This document shows positions 11,709 to 23,429 of a stretch of DNA of 64,000 nt, one piece after another (position 1 is the stretch's first letter; each line of letters begins with the position of its first letter). This stretch comes from Irpex lacteus (lineage: Eukaryota > Basidiomycota > Agaricomycetes > Polyporales > Irpicaceae), in NCBI GenBank assembly GCA_001986395.2, contig MQVO02000009.1, forward strand, positions 1,116,001 through 1,180,000, given 5' to 3'. The notes beneath the pieces are model-generated. The model did no database searches. It saw only the letters and a program-made list of their open reading frames with translations, and was not told the DNA's origin. Position numbers and translations under genes: made by a program.

Positions 11709-12779
11709 ATGGGTGTCTTTGAAAACATCGTTCGTGGCCTGACATGGTTGTTCTGTGGCCCGAAAGCACCATACCATCCTAACCCAGAGGAAGACGTTTA
11801 CGTCCCGCCGTCGGTGCCCCACAAACCCCAGGAACACCGACCACAGGCTCCGAGCGGTCCACCGTCGTATGCGCATCCTCATCCACAACAACAACAGCAG
11901 CAGCAGCACCAATACCCTGCTCCTGAACCGCAGAGACCTCAGAAGCCAGCGTACCGTGTGCGTATATTCTGGTATTGGCTCGAAGACCACGATACTAACT
12001 GTACCTTGAATTTCGTGGCTGTAGATTCATGAGGACCATCGACAGAACCCACACTACCTCTCGCTCAAGTCTCGCGCAGATGAAGTCGCGTCTGAGATGC
12101 ACAAGCTCTCGCGAGAGAGCCAGGAGGCGTACCAAGGCGGGGACGGGGCGCGCGCGAAGGAGCTGTCCAACGAGTCGAAGGCCAAGAGAGCAGAGATGGA
12201 GAGGTTGAACCAGGAGGCCGCCGAATGGCTGTTCAAAGGTGCGCTTTGATGTGTATATGTCAGATAGCGGAGCTCATTGGTTTGGGGATGTTGGCAGAGA
12301 ATAACAAAGACCGCCCGACGAATGAGATTGACTTGCATGGGCTGACTGTGGACCAAGCTGTAGAGTTTACTGAGCGTACTATCCAAGATGCGCGTCGCCG
12401 TGGGGACTCGGAGATCCATATCATCGTCGGTACGTTCTAAAGTCTCACAGTGAATGTTGTATTTCACTGTATTTACTCAACCGCATACAACTTCAGGGAA
12501 AGGACTGCATTCGGCTGGTGGCGTGCCGAAAATCAAGCCCGCAGTGGAAGGTCTCATGGTCAAGTACGTGCTCACGCATATTGTTGGGTTAGTTCAGACT
12601 AATGCTTCTTGCTTTCGTGGAAAAGGTACCAAATGATTGCTGAGCTGGACCCGAACAACGCTGGTGTGCTCATTGTCAGCCTTGATGGCCACGACAGAGG
12701 TACGGGCAAAGTTGTCCAGCCAGACGAGATCGCACGGCGTATCGAAGACGCACGCGACGACCGCTGTATTGTTATGTGA
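11709..12779 (+). CDS. DUF1771 and Smr domain protein
   Basis: Exons are 11709-11957, 12025-12238, 12298-12429, 12497-12563 and 12626-12779, all in frame. The product begins MGVFENIVRGLTWLFCGPK and has a Pro/Gln/His-rich linker with a short Gln run. Next is a charged helical DUF1771 segment (YLSLKSRADEVASEM, SKAKRAEMERLNQEA), then the Smr domain with its DLHGLTVDQAV motif and the IIVGKGLHSAGG core. Eukaryotic proteins of this layout are linked to RNA or DNA nicking through the Smr fold (as in Cue2 or N4BP2). The DLHGL and G-KG-HS motifs are intact, so the domain should be folded. The last acceptor (AAAAG) is unusual but keeps the frame. Confidence 0.85.
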
Positions 12780-13052
12780 GGGGCATAACTGCCTCTGGTT
12801 CCCTTCTTGGACGCCCTTCTTCCAGAACTATCATGTTGACTGTGTTCCTCCTTCGTTTTGTACGTCGATAATGTAATACAATACCCACCGTACAACTTCA
12901 CGCGTTTTTATTTGCCTACTACGGGACTCGACGTTATCCGCTATACACCTGATCGCATGCGGGATGTGGCAGTGTTCAGCAGACATCGCAAGCTCTATTC
13001 ATTATGCGTCAGACAATACACTACTATAGTACACTACAATTTACAGTCTACA

Positions 13053-16000
13053 TCACAGTCCCACAAGCACTTCACCACATAGGGGCTCATTTGTAGCCCA
13101 GCAATAATGTCCACAACCCGCAGCGCACGGATGCCCTTGAATAGCCACAGTCACAATACCAGCATCAGCCACCGTCTCCGTCATCTTCGACCCAGTCAAC
13201 GACTCGTCGCCCTCTCGAGTACTGATCCCATCGTCCGACCCTTCCCGCTCTTCGCGACTCATGGAAGACGCACGTGTACCAGGTGGAGGACGCGGAAATC
13301 GTTGTGAGGGGTTTGCGTTACTTGGGATGTTGGGGTTCAGGTACGGGAGAGGTGTGGGTTCGGCGACGGTGGTGGGGATGGATGGGAAGGAGGCGATGGA
13401 TGTTAGAGGACGTCGCATGTGGTATTGCTGGTAGCATTCTTGGTGTCCACCGTGTAGGCATATGGGGCAAGTGAATGCTAAAGCTCGGACGGGAAGATGG
13501 CTGTAACGGAGCATCATCGCGTCGATATTGAGATTAAGTCAAGGTGAAAGAGGTAAGGAACTAACCAGATTGCACACTTTGTGGTACTTGCTTTGCACTT
13601 CTGGCAGTACGCGAAATTTCCCATAGGTCTGATCGTCTTTGGAGGGACAGGAGCAGACTGTAGCATGGGCCTGCGGCACTTTGTGCATACTGTTTCGATC
13701 GTTGTGCCAGTCTAAGCAGCGACAGTGAGATATATCGTCTAGAACCATAGGTTCGATGGTGAATACCTCAGTCTTGGTACGGATTGCCTCAGAGGAAGAG
13801 TGTTTACGAATGTAAGCTGCGGGACCATATAGTCTGAGCCGCATCAATAAGTCTATTGCATGATCAGTTTTATCAGCTGTAGAAGGTTAGGTATGTCTCG
13901 TACCAACATAGGCTTCCACGAAGCGAAGCGTTCGCCCCTTGCCAATCTTGAGCTCCTCTGAAGCAATCAGAGCGAGCATGGCGCACATTTGAACGTCTCC
14001 CTTTGCGCTTGTCAGTGATGAGTAGGCTAATATGGAACTCCGCACTCACTTCATCTATGAAAATCTCCAGTGACTCCTTCATAGCTTCCCACCCAGCATC
14101 TCTCAATCTGGCCTCAGCTTGGCGGATCATTTCCTGAGCAACGTTACTGGAATCGGTTGTACTAGCAGAGTTTAGATTTCTTCCAACGACGGGGTTATTA
14201 ACGTCCACGTCGAAAACATCCTCGTTCGAGTATACCTCTGATCTGGGTCTACTTCGATTGTAATACGATCCCGACTTGAGGCTGACAGCATCACTGCGGG
14301 TTGTACTGGCCGACATGTCACGTCCTGGAGTGTCACGGTACGGTGTAGAGGTGCCACCTCGCTCACCACTATGAGCCCTATCGGGAGCATAGGCGGATGT
14401 TGGCGTCTGGGTGGCCGTGACGGTCCTGATGCTACTGTGAGAATCCTGCCTCGCGAGCTTAGAGCGGCTGCTCATCGCTGAAGGAGGCAGAGAGACACTG
14501 AGAGAAGCTACAGTAGAGCTTCGACTGCGGCTCTTCATCGAACTTCTCATGCTACTTCGTCTGGATTTGGGGGAGCTTTGTCTCCTTGATAGTGGATGTG
14601 GCGGCCGAAGACCAGGGGACGAGAGATCTTCGAGCTCATCGGAGGATGACTCTGAGTCTGTCGAGGCAGGCGATGGCGAATCGTCCTCTTCCCTCTCGTC
14701 TTCTGTCTCCTGCACAGCGACCCTAGACAGCGGTGAAGGCTGAACACTGGACGCACGACTGCGCCAGTGCGAGGACGAAGAGCGCCGTGATCGGTTTGTT
14801 TGCCTGGGAATCTCAACTTCGACTTCTATTTCGACATCCTCTTCCTCATCGAAGGGCACTTCTGTCTCGCTGACGGCAGAGGAGTGTACATCGTGCTCGT
14901 CGTCGCTAGTCTCAGAATCAGAGTCGTCCAAGGCGCCTTCGCCAACGTGTCTGAGACTAGAGTGACTGAAGCTCCTTGGCTCCCCGACGGCGGCCAGATG
15001 ACTGAGATTCGAAGGTCTGCGATGTGAAGAACTAAGGCGGGCCCGTAAAGGTAAGGTCGGAGGTGGTACGCTACCAAAGGTTGGAGGCAAACCAGCAGAT
15101 AGGGGGTGACGTGTAGCGAGGGAAGAAGGCAAGGGAGGTAGCGGAGTAGTTTGACGGTGAGGTGACGGAGTGGTAGACGAAGCAGGTGTTGTCGCAAGAG
15201 GAGAAAGGAACCCTGTGCCAGTACTCGATGTGCTCTTTGACCTGCTCTTTTCGCTTCCCTTGCGTGAAGTCGCCACAGAACCCGAGGTGGACTTCGAACC
15301 TGGACTAGTGTACTCCTTGCCGCTCAAGAGGGTGTCTTCGGAATACGCTCTGGTGGGGACAGAAACTTGTGCGATGGTAGGGATTGAGACAGGAGCCGAC
15401 GTAGAGTGGGGCAACTTGTTGTTCAGGATTGGCAACGGCGAGAGAGTGATAGCAGGCGTGTTGGTAGTCAGAGGGACCACTTCAGTGAGTAGTGAGGCAA
15501 GGAGAAGCCAGGTCTGGGCTGCATCATGCTTCCCGACGTCAAAGGCCATCTACAGAGCTTCATGAGCTTTAGCGACGAAATGTTTGAGAAAATACTGACT
15601 GCTGCGTTCCGTGAACAGAGAGTTACTTTATCGCTACCCTCGTATACATAGCCGTGAGCTAACTTGGCCAGGAATTCAAGGTCCTCCGTCAAGGCGTGTT
15701 CCGTGAGGATGCCGAGGGTCTGTGAGGTAGGACAATATGGTTTTGTACCGAGGGATTTTGTTTTTCGCCTGATGAGTGACCGCTTGTCAGGGTGTCTGAG
15801 CCATGGTAAATCAGGATAAACGACAAGGATCAGGACAAGAAGGTTATACGTACATATCATCGTACGGTATCTCCCATCGCTTGGGAGAGTCGGCAACAAA
15901 CATCAAAGCACCAGTGGGGTCCCAAGTTGCAGCTAAACGAGGAATAGCATCCAGCGTCCGCGAGCAATAACGAAGGTCCAGCTGTGAGAACGTTCCGGAG

Positions 16001-17775
16001 ATGTGTTGGGCCCATAATGTGTGAGAGTCTGCAAAGGTGATATCTAGCATGGGGGTTCGCTTGTGAGCACGGACTTGAGCTCGTAAAGACACAGAGACGT
16101 GGTACCTGTTACCCCTCCTTCCCCAGAAGACCCACGGACAGTCCATTTGGCAACGTAACCACGTCGAACGTCCCATATTTCAATTGGATGTCCTCCGTTG
16201 TCATGATTGGGTGAGACGTTAGTATTCTCCTTGCTCTCCTCGGCAGACATGATGTGACTGAGAAGACTTGTTCTAGGACTGCTGGACACAATCCCTAAAC
16301 TGCTGGTGGTAGAGTCGAATGATTGGCCAGACTGAGTATTGGCCGCAACTTCCTGGTACGATGATACCGCCAGCTCGCATTCATAACCTGGCCGCCATGC
16401 CACACGACGGATTGGGAAAGATGTGTGCATTGTGTATACTGCCTTGCGAGAAATATGACCAGTGTCGCTGGAGGGCGACATATCCCAGACCTGCGAGACT
16501 GCCTCAGTCAGGTTGCTTGAACGGGATTATATTTCGTACCTTCACACAACAATCTAAGCCACCGCTGGCAAGCCAACTTGCACTGGTAGCTTCACCATCA
16601 CCAGTGGGAGGTACATTGCCAGCAAGATCGTCGAAAAGGCCGGCCTTTACATTGTTATACCAGTTATTTCCTTGCATTTGACCCAAAGAGCCGCTGTTCC
16701 GACTCCCAGCTGAGGATGAGAACGTTGCGGGAAGCGTCCAATCCAAGGCAAGGATCGGGCCGGAATGTGCTAGCGGTATTCTGTCCAACTGGCCTCGCTG
16801 GCCCATATTCAGGTCCCACCTATAAGACACGTCAAGGAAAGTAATCGTAGCAAAAGCGGTAAACGTGCCGGTATATGTTCCCATTGTCCAGCCCTGTGAT
16901 AGCGTGCCGAGGCTGCCATTGGCTCGGGGAGAATATGACTGAACGGACTGCAGCAGGATGTCGGATCTTCATAACACAGTCCGTCAGACTACGAAGGTCC
17001 TGTCAATCGGCTTGAGATGATGTCCCCTTAGACATGAAGTTATTCGATCAACGAACCCAAACCCGAATATCGCCATCAGCTGAGCCAGTGATGCAGTAAT
17101 CACGGAGAACCGCAGAATAAGCTATCTTGTGAATAGACCTCACATGCTGTCTGATACGGCGTTCTAGTATGCAAATGTTAAAACCAGCCTCTGCCTGATA
17201 GCGGAGCGGGCTGTTCAATTGAAGGCACTTACCGTATTTTGTTGGACCAGACTTGTTCAAATCCCACATGATAAGCTCCCCGTTTCGCGCACTAGTCAAG
17301 ATCTTAGTGTTGAAGTCTTATATTTGCTTCAGTGTACCCTCAACTGAACGTGACTGGGAACCACATACTGCCGTGACCCCATACCACGTCCGTGCTCGCG
17401 CTGTCAATCTTGAGTCCACTTCCTGACCATAGGTTACGGGAAGCATCTATCCGGTAGCCATCTTTACCAACAGAGGTCTTGTGGTCTGGGGAGTGAGGCA
17501 TCCCAGGTTCCGACACGCGCAATATCCTTAACGCTGTTGATCACGCATTGGTCATTGAGAGTCGATGAGAGTTGTTGATACAACTCACAATCCTTGCCAG
17601 CGACAACACATCTCAATCCATCTTCACTCTTCGAAATTGCTCCACCCCCTTGAGACGCAGCTTGGGCAATGCGGACGTGACGAGATGGTCCTCCGGGACC
17701 ATGCGTTCTTGAGTCAGAGAATATTTCAACCACAGGTGGCTGAAATGGAGCTTGTAGAGACGGTCTTCGAGACAT
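13053..17775 (-). CDS. RTC1: WDR24/Rtc1, SEA (GATOR2) complex subunit
   Basis: WDR24 (yeast Rtc1/Sea2) is a WD40 subunit of the vacuolar SEACAT/GATOR2 complex, which promotes TORC1 signalling in response to amino acids. The start is the ATG at 17775. The N-terminal WD40 blades are split over many exons; clear strands are TSARNGELIMWDLNKSG, YCITGSADGDIRVW, LAHSGPILALDW, WLASGGLDCCVKV and PIEIWDVRRGYVAKW. A linker of several hundred residues rich in Ser, Arg and Asp/Glu follows (about 15549-14040). The C-terminus is a cysteine/histidine-rich RING-like zinc domain (FTCPICLHGGHQECY, HPCAAGCGHYCW) as in other WDR24 proteins, and the stop is at 13053. I did not fix every splice junction. The gene is convergent with the Smr gene. 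Confidence 0.8.
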
Positions 17776-18640
17776 AGCAGAGGGACCTAGTGTAGTAGCA
17801 GAAACAAGGATTCTGGATTGGCTTCAGATTTACTCGTTGCTCGAAGATGAATAGGGCAGCATCAATCCTAATGGAAGGTTGTAACGATATGATAACCTTG
17901 GGCTGGCCACTGAACTCAGGAGCCCAGAATCGAATTGTGATTTGAGGAACAACAGGGCATTCCTGTAGATTCCCAGTTAGAAAAGGTCGTATACTCTGCC
18001 AGTTATATCACACACCTTAGTCTGCGCGCATTTCCAGAGAACTCAGATTGTGAACTTGTCCAAGTCGAGAGGTCGCCGGTGGCCAGCGATATCAGGTTAG
18101 GGTTGATCGAATCGGCCGAAGGATCTGTCTCAAAAAGGAACGAGCCGCGGTAACGCCACACTTGTTGGCTCGAACGCTCATCATGTGCAGGTACTTACTT
18201 TCAACAACTGGTTACGACGGTGCAAACGGGATAAGCTACGAGATTCTTTCTATCTGTAATCTGCACAAGGCTTGCAAAGTCTCTTCCCTGAGCGAATCAT
18301 GCGAAAAGAGGGCATTGTACCGATGCACTCGGGTAAGCTGAATGCACAGCGCGAGTTCGATTCTTGACCATTTCGTCCTAGCCGACAATATTCCTTTTTA
18401 GCTCGACTACTACGAAGAGGCAATGGCGGCGCCCCCGCCCCCTCAGCTGTCGGGTCTGATCATGATCGCGCTGTCGTATGGCATCCGCTATACCATCCAC
18501 TTGTGTGTCCGGTATAAGATGTCGGGCGATCCTCCTCGCAATAATCACATCTTTGCCTCACTCTATCCAAGGTTTGCGTGTCACTCGTCATAGTATCGAA
18601 TAGACTATATTGACGACGACATTTAGACATAGGGGCCATC
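17776..18640. other. Intergenic, divergent promoters of RTC1 and F-box gene
   Basis: About 865 bp with only short unsupported frames. A TTCGATT run at 18357-18363 is not part of a tRNA, since no flanking stem forms. Confidence 0.4.
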
Positions 18641-20290
18641 ATGCACACGTGCCTTCAAGTGGAAGATATCGTACACGAGATCATTAAGGTCTTCTCCGAT
18701 GCCCGAGATCGCAGGTCAATCACTACCGTTGCTCGCACATGCAAGGCATTTCACGAGCCAGCCATGGATGCACTCTGGCGTAAGCTGGATGGCCTGGGCC
18801 CTCTGCTAGAGTGCATGCCCGGAGATTTGTTGTGCGAGAAATATGTACCAGCAACATGGGCTGAACCGTTTTTAGACGTCCAAGCGGTGAGTTAGTGCGT
18901 CATCCAACTTATCTCCTTTCTCACGTAGCAATTCCAGTACTTCACGCGAGAACCAACAAATGCAGAGTGGGACCAAATGTTCAAGCACGCACATCGTGTG
19001 CGCGAACTTACCCTCGGAATGGGTTTGCCACCGACGAAACTTCATCGTTCTGCTTCGACTTATTCAGCGACGATAATGATTTCTATCGTAAAGCACATGC
19101 AAAAACGCGTCATGGGACAGCAGAACACGCCGTTGTTCCCCAACCTCATGGTCCTGCGCTGTAGGTGGTACAACAGGCTCCAGGGCACCTTGGCGTGCAT
19201 TCCATACCTTGCAGGTCCCTCTATCAAGACCGTGAGAATATATGGAAACGTCACTTCTGAGCCCAGTAATGTCGAGCCCCTCGATATCTTCCTCGCCACA
19301 GTATTCGAATCATACCCCTCAATCCAAGACCTCACGCTCGTAGCAGATTCTGGACCGGCAGAACAATTCCAGCCATGCACAGGCGTTCTGTCGAACTTCG
19401 TCGAGCGGGCACACGACTTCCGCGCTTTCCAGAGTAATGTGCCCCTCACGACCAACGCAGTCTCGCAGTTGCTTTCGATGCCCTACATCTCCACGCTCAC
19501 TATTCAACTTCCGGACGACTTGCCGCCCCTTGACGCGCGTACATTCACCGGCTCATTAGAGTCTGTGGATATCAGCGCACATTATCTGGACACATGCACC
19601 AACTTCATCTCTGCCATCCAGACCAGCCACATGAAGACCATAAATATTCAAGCCTCCGAGTCCTGCGATCCTTACTCAGTCGCTCGCTGTTTTAAAGCGC
19701 TCCAAGCGCATATTTTCCTCACCCGCATCCGGATATTCGCAGACCGCGCAAAACCAGCGGACCGCCCAGTCTGCATGATTCCTGGGAGCACCCTGGCACT
19801 ACTATATCCTCTGTCAGGTCTACACGATCTAGTCCTGGAGGAGCACATCGAGGTGGATTTGTACGACCAAGACGCATTGGCACTCTCCAAGGCGTGGCCT
19901 TGTCTACGCAACTTGACATTCATGGCGATCCAGGAGTCAATCCGACCGAACATACGTCCTCATCTCACGCTCGCCGGGATCATTCATCTCGTCCGCAATT
20001 GCAAGCACTTGCGTCGACTTGGTATTGCATTTGACGCCTCGAACATTGACGTTAACTTACTGGACGAGGGTATCAACTCAGGACCTATTGGCGAGAACCT
20101 GTTTATGCTGGAAGTGCACGCCCCACTTTCTCCAGTGCTTCATCCGCAGAAGATGGCACACTTCTTGCATGCCATATTCCCTAACCTGCGCATCCTGTCG
20201 TTCGGCGAGAGCGACATTGGGATGTATGACGGCTGGTCGCGGGTGTGGAGGATGGTTCGGACGTTGTTATTTCGGAGGGCGGTTGTATGA
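18641..20290 (+). CDS. F-box-like protein with leucine-rich C-terminus
   Basis: Two exons, 18641-18886 and 18929-20290, join in frame. The first carries a degenerate F-box (VEDIVHEIIKVFSDA, TTVARTCKAFHEPAMDALW), the part that would bind Skp1 in an SCF ubiquitin ligase. The rest, about 450 residues, has irregular leucine-rich segments such as VRELTLGM, IKTVRIYG, IQDLTLVAD, ISTLTIQLP and CLRNLTFMA. This layout is very common in agaricomycetes, where such proteins form large, mostly uncharacterised families. The substrate is unknown. Both exons are intact. Confidence 0.75.
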
Positions 20291-21442
20291 CTACTTGTCC
20301 GCCACTGGGAACGACGAAATTCTCTCGTATCTGTCGGATTGATATGTGCTCTGTTCGCTGCATTGACTAGAATGGCTGTCCGGTAGCTTAATAATTAATA
20401 TGAAACGACCACAAACTTTAATGCAATGCTGATGTCGAGCCAGCATTGTGCGTTTGTGTATCCGTATTCGCAACTACGTGACTTACCGTACTAAGTGGCT
20501 TACTAGCACAAGCCAAGCGCGTGCTTGATAGGCGTCAACTTGAACGAACTTCGATTATAACCCTCCTGTCGTTACTGACCAACGTTCCTCGACAAAGTCT
20601 GTGAATCTTTTGACGACAGTGCTCTAGCCTTACAATTCATCACACTGGTCTATGGCACACTTGCTGCGCGCTATGGTTAGGGCACATGTCTGAGACTCCG
20701 ATTTGGGTCGCCTCGCGTCCGTTCGTGGTACGCACGCTCAGTGGTGAGTTGCTTCATCTTTCTTGGAACATCCCTGTATAAGAAAAACCATGGCACTCAT
20801 CCACGAACACAAATAATGCGCAGATTAACAGTCACGTAGTGAACTGTCAGTCACCGCGGTCGTCGTTTATATACGATACCCATAGTACTCGAACACCACC
20901 AGGTCTTCCGTTCATCGTGATACCGTATTTGTCAATAAAGATCCTAAGGACATGATTTTGCATGATGAAGGTCCTTCTCGCTCCTACTGTACGCCCGAAG
21001 TGATGCCAGTCCCAGGTCCGTGGCTCCATCGGAAATGTGGCTTGATGGTGGTCAACAACCTGGTGGGCGGCCACTGGCTCGCATCAGCGTTCGTCCTTCT
21101 ATTTCCTGTCATCCATCGAGCGGTGAGTCCGATATCAGCGTTGCGTTCTGTGCTGATTCTACCCTTCCTTTTACAGCACTCACTCGAATGTTCAAATGAT
21201 GTCGCAGTCTCGCGCCAGAGAGCACGACTCAACGCTGGCATAGCTTTGCCCAGCTCACGCACATGCAGAATAGCATTAGTCGCCATATACTAGGTACCTT
21301 AGGTGCAGGATAGTCGGCCTCTGGCCTCTACCATTACGAGCAGGAGTTTCACCTTCAGGCGAGCGAGCCGCTCCACTGACCGTGTAGTAGGTATTTGTCT
21401 TCGACAGGAGAAATATGCGGCTACAATATGCGTGCTGACAGG
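20291..21442. other. Intergenic, no gene seen
   Basis: About 1.15 kb between the F-box gene and the promoter of peptide precursor A. Frames near 20847-21293 overlap on both strands and show no motif or splice support. Confidence 0.4.
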
Positions 21443-21615
21443 TATATAAGCTTGTGCGATCTGGTTCAGAATACCTCAGCTCCCTCCGAGTTCACCTCTT
21501 CTCCCTTCTTACGTGCTAGTCACCCATATTTTAGTCAGTGCCGGTCGGTAAGTCCTTCCTTTTATCTGTATTCTATCCCCTTCATCCATACTGACTTGAT
21601 ATTGAAACCCCACAG
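21443..21615 (+). promoter_or_regulatory. Promoter and spliced 5' leader of precursor A, conserved with precursor B
   Basis: A TATATAA box lies at 21443-21449. Downstream blocks CCCTCCGAGTTCA (21482-21494), TTCTTACGTGCTAGTCAC (21506-21523) and AGTCAGTGC (21533-21541) recur, in the same order and spacing, upstream of precursor B. A donor GTAAGT at 21548 and acceptor CCACAG ending at 21615 define a probable leader intron; the donor context GGTCGGTANGT is also shared. Confidence 0.7.
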
Positions 21616-21742
21616 CTTGACTTTTCTTGTATTCTCTTCCGTCTACTTCACGATACAACCACAAGTTCCACTCATCTCCTTTATTGATACCATCTCTCGC
21701 ATCTCTCGCATCTCTCGCTTCGAGCCATCACTTTTGCCAATC

Positions 21743-23102
21743 ATGCGTTCCTCCCATGTCACTCTCATTGCTCTCGCCGTGGCCCTCTCGAGCACTCCCA
21801 CGCTCTCTGCACCATTATTCATCCCAGTCAACAGACTACCGACGTCCGTTCGAACTGGTGGCATCCTCCCGCACCCCCTGTTCTTCGAATCATTCAAAGT
21901 ACCCACAGCAGCAGTCGGCTCCCTTCCACTCAACTCTCCTGTAGGGCAACATGCACGTCGTGAAATGGACAACCTAATTGAATTGGTCGCCCGCGCATTG
22001 GAGGACGATGAAAGCGACGCTCTCAACATAAAGCCGATCGTCAAAGGTCTCGGTAACGTAGTCAGTACTGGCTTGAACCTGTTTGACATATTGTGAGCAT
22101 GTCCCCTTCCACTGTTCTCTCATCCATGCTCAACACATTTTTGCAGCCATCACTCTGATCCCGCTCCGCCACCAGCCCCTGCGCCCCCTGCTGCAACACC
22201 AGCAGGAACTGTGCCACAGCCTCAACGTCGTGATCTCGACAATTTCATAGAGCTTGTGGCTCGGGCTGCAGCGAATGACCAGGGATCCGACGAGAGCGGG
22301 GCATTCAACTTCTTCTCGACCATAGGGCATATTATTGGGGATATCTTGCGACGCGAAGATATCGAAGGGCTAGTTGCTCGCGAAGACATCGATGACCTTC
22401 TGGCACGAGAGGAGAGCGGTGCCATCTCGGCTGTGACAAATATTGTCCCAGCCATGGGAACTCAGAGGATTTCTCCTGAGATGTGAGTGACGTACCTCAA
22501 TTCTAAAGGTATCGGTTTCCTTACTTTTATAACGACGATAACGCAGGCTCAGTGCAGCGAGAAAAGCAGCCGAACAACTGCGTCACGACGCCACCATAGG
22601 AGTGACATTCAACCCTCCGCATCACGCCCGCGACTTCGATGATATCATGAATCTGTTGGCCAGAGCAGACGTTAACGACATCGACCAAAGCGGCGCACTA
22701 AACATCTTCAACTTCATCAAGGGCGCCGCAAGTGCCATCGGTCACTTCTTCGGTGGAGGAGACAACAACAGTCAACCTGCGCAACAGACGCGCGAACTCT
22801 TGGAGCTGTTTGCTCGCGCCAACTTCGGTGACGATGAAGACGAGAGCAGTGCCTTGAACATCGGCGGGATCGTCAACGGCTTCAAGACCGCCCTCAAGGA
22901 TGGCAGCAAGATCGGAAAGATCCTCGGTATTGCGAGTGATGCGACTAGCGTCATATCTAATGTGTAAGTCGTCCTTAGCCTCGCTTTAATGCATTGGCAT
23001 TGCTCACGATTTTATGTTACTAGGAAATCGGCGCTGACGCCACCACCGCCTCCTGCGGCTCCTGCCCCGGCCACTGCGCGAAGCTTGAACGAACTTGATT
23101 AA
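21743..23102 (+). CDS. Secreted repeat protein, probable Kex2-processed peptide precursor A
   Basis: Exons 21743-22092, 22147-22482, 22547-22963 and 23024-23102 give 393 residues. Residues 1-23 (MRSSHVTLIALAVALSS onwards) form a signal peptide. Four or five repeats follow, each with a helical ELVARA-like core, an acidic stretch and DESGALNI-like residues, then a glycine-rich amphipathic segment (for example FNFIKGAASAIGHFF). Repeats start near residues 73, 145, 186, 257 and 310. Dibasic RR pairs precede three of them (72-73, 144-145, 185-186), as expected for cleavage by the Golgi protease Kex2; the last two have a single Arg. Pro/Ala linkers separate units, and the end is KSALTPPPPP... then ARSLNELD. 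I recognise no described family. A paralogue lies at 61991-63278. Function is unknown; released amphipathic peptides are an inference. Confidence 0.8.
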
Positions 23103-23181
23103 GAAGTTTTTACCACTGGCGAGATGGAGTATACGTATCTATAACACAACTACTTTACCTCTATCTTTAATAATATCTGAA

Positions 23182-23195
23182 GCTCGGAGGGGCTC
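23182..23195 (+). promoter_or_regulatory. 3' element shared by precursors A and B
   Basis: GCTCGGAGGGGCTC lies 80 nt after the stop of precursor A. The same 14 bases, on the other strand, lie at 61867-61880, about 110 nt after the stop of precursor B. A conserved 3'UTR element or a remnant of the duplication are both possible. Confidence 0.5.
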
Positions 23196-23429
23196 GTCAT
23201 TTTATTTCACAATTTCGTTGGCCTCTGAATGCGAACTACGTTAGTTCCCAAAGTGAGACATTTCAGCTATCGCGAATCGAACCGATCCAAATTGATGATC
23301 GGCCCGTGAACCGACCTAAAGATTATCATTAGTCAGGGCCACTCTGTGTCTTGTGCCGTATGTCGTCCAAGGTTATCCTCATCTCTTTCTCTCAGCTCGT
23401 TCCAATACCTCCATAACGCTCATCTGAAG

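Noticed and set aside
13107..13474. Rightward frames over the 3' end of the WDR24 gene
   Set aside because: They lie opposite a conserved zinc-binding domain coded on the minus strand.
18340..18380. tRNA-like TTCGATT run
   Set aside because: No T-stem or acceptor stem forms around it. A similar run on the minus strand near 23272 also fails. No tRNA was found in the window.
20847..21293. Overlapping frames of 75-113 codons
   Set aside because: No motif, no conserved start context and opposite-strand overlap; treated as intergenic.
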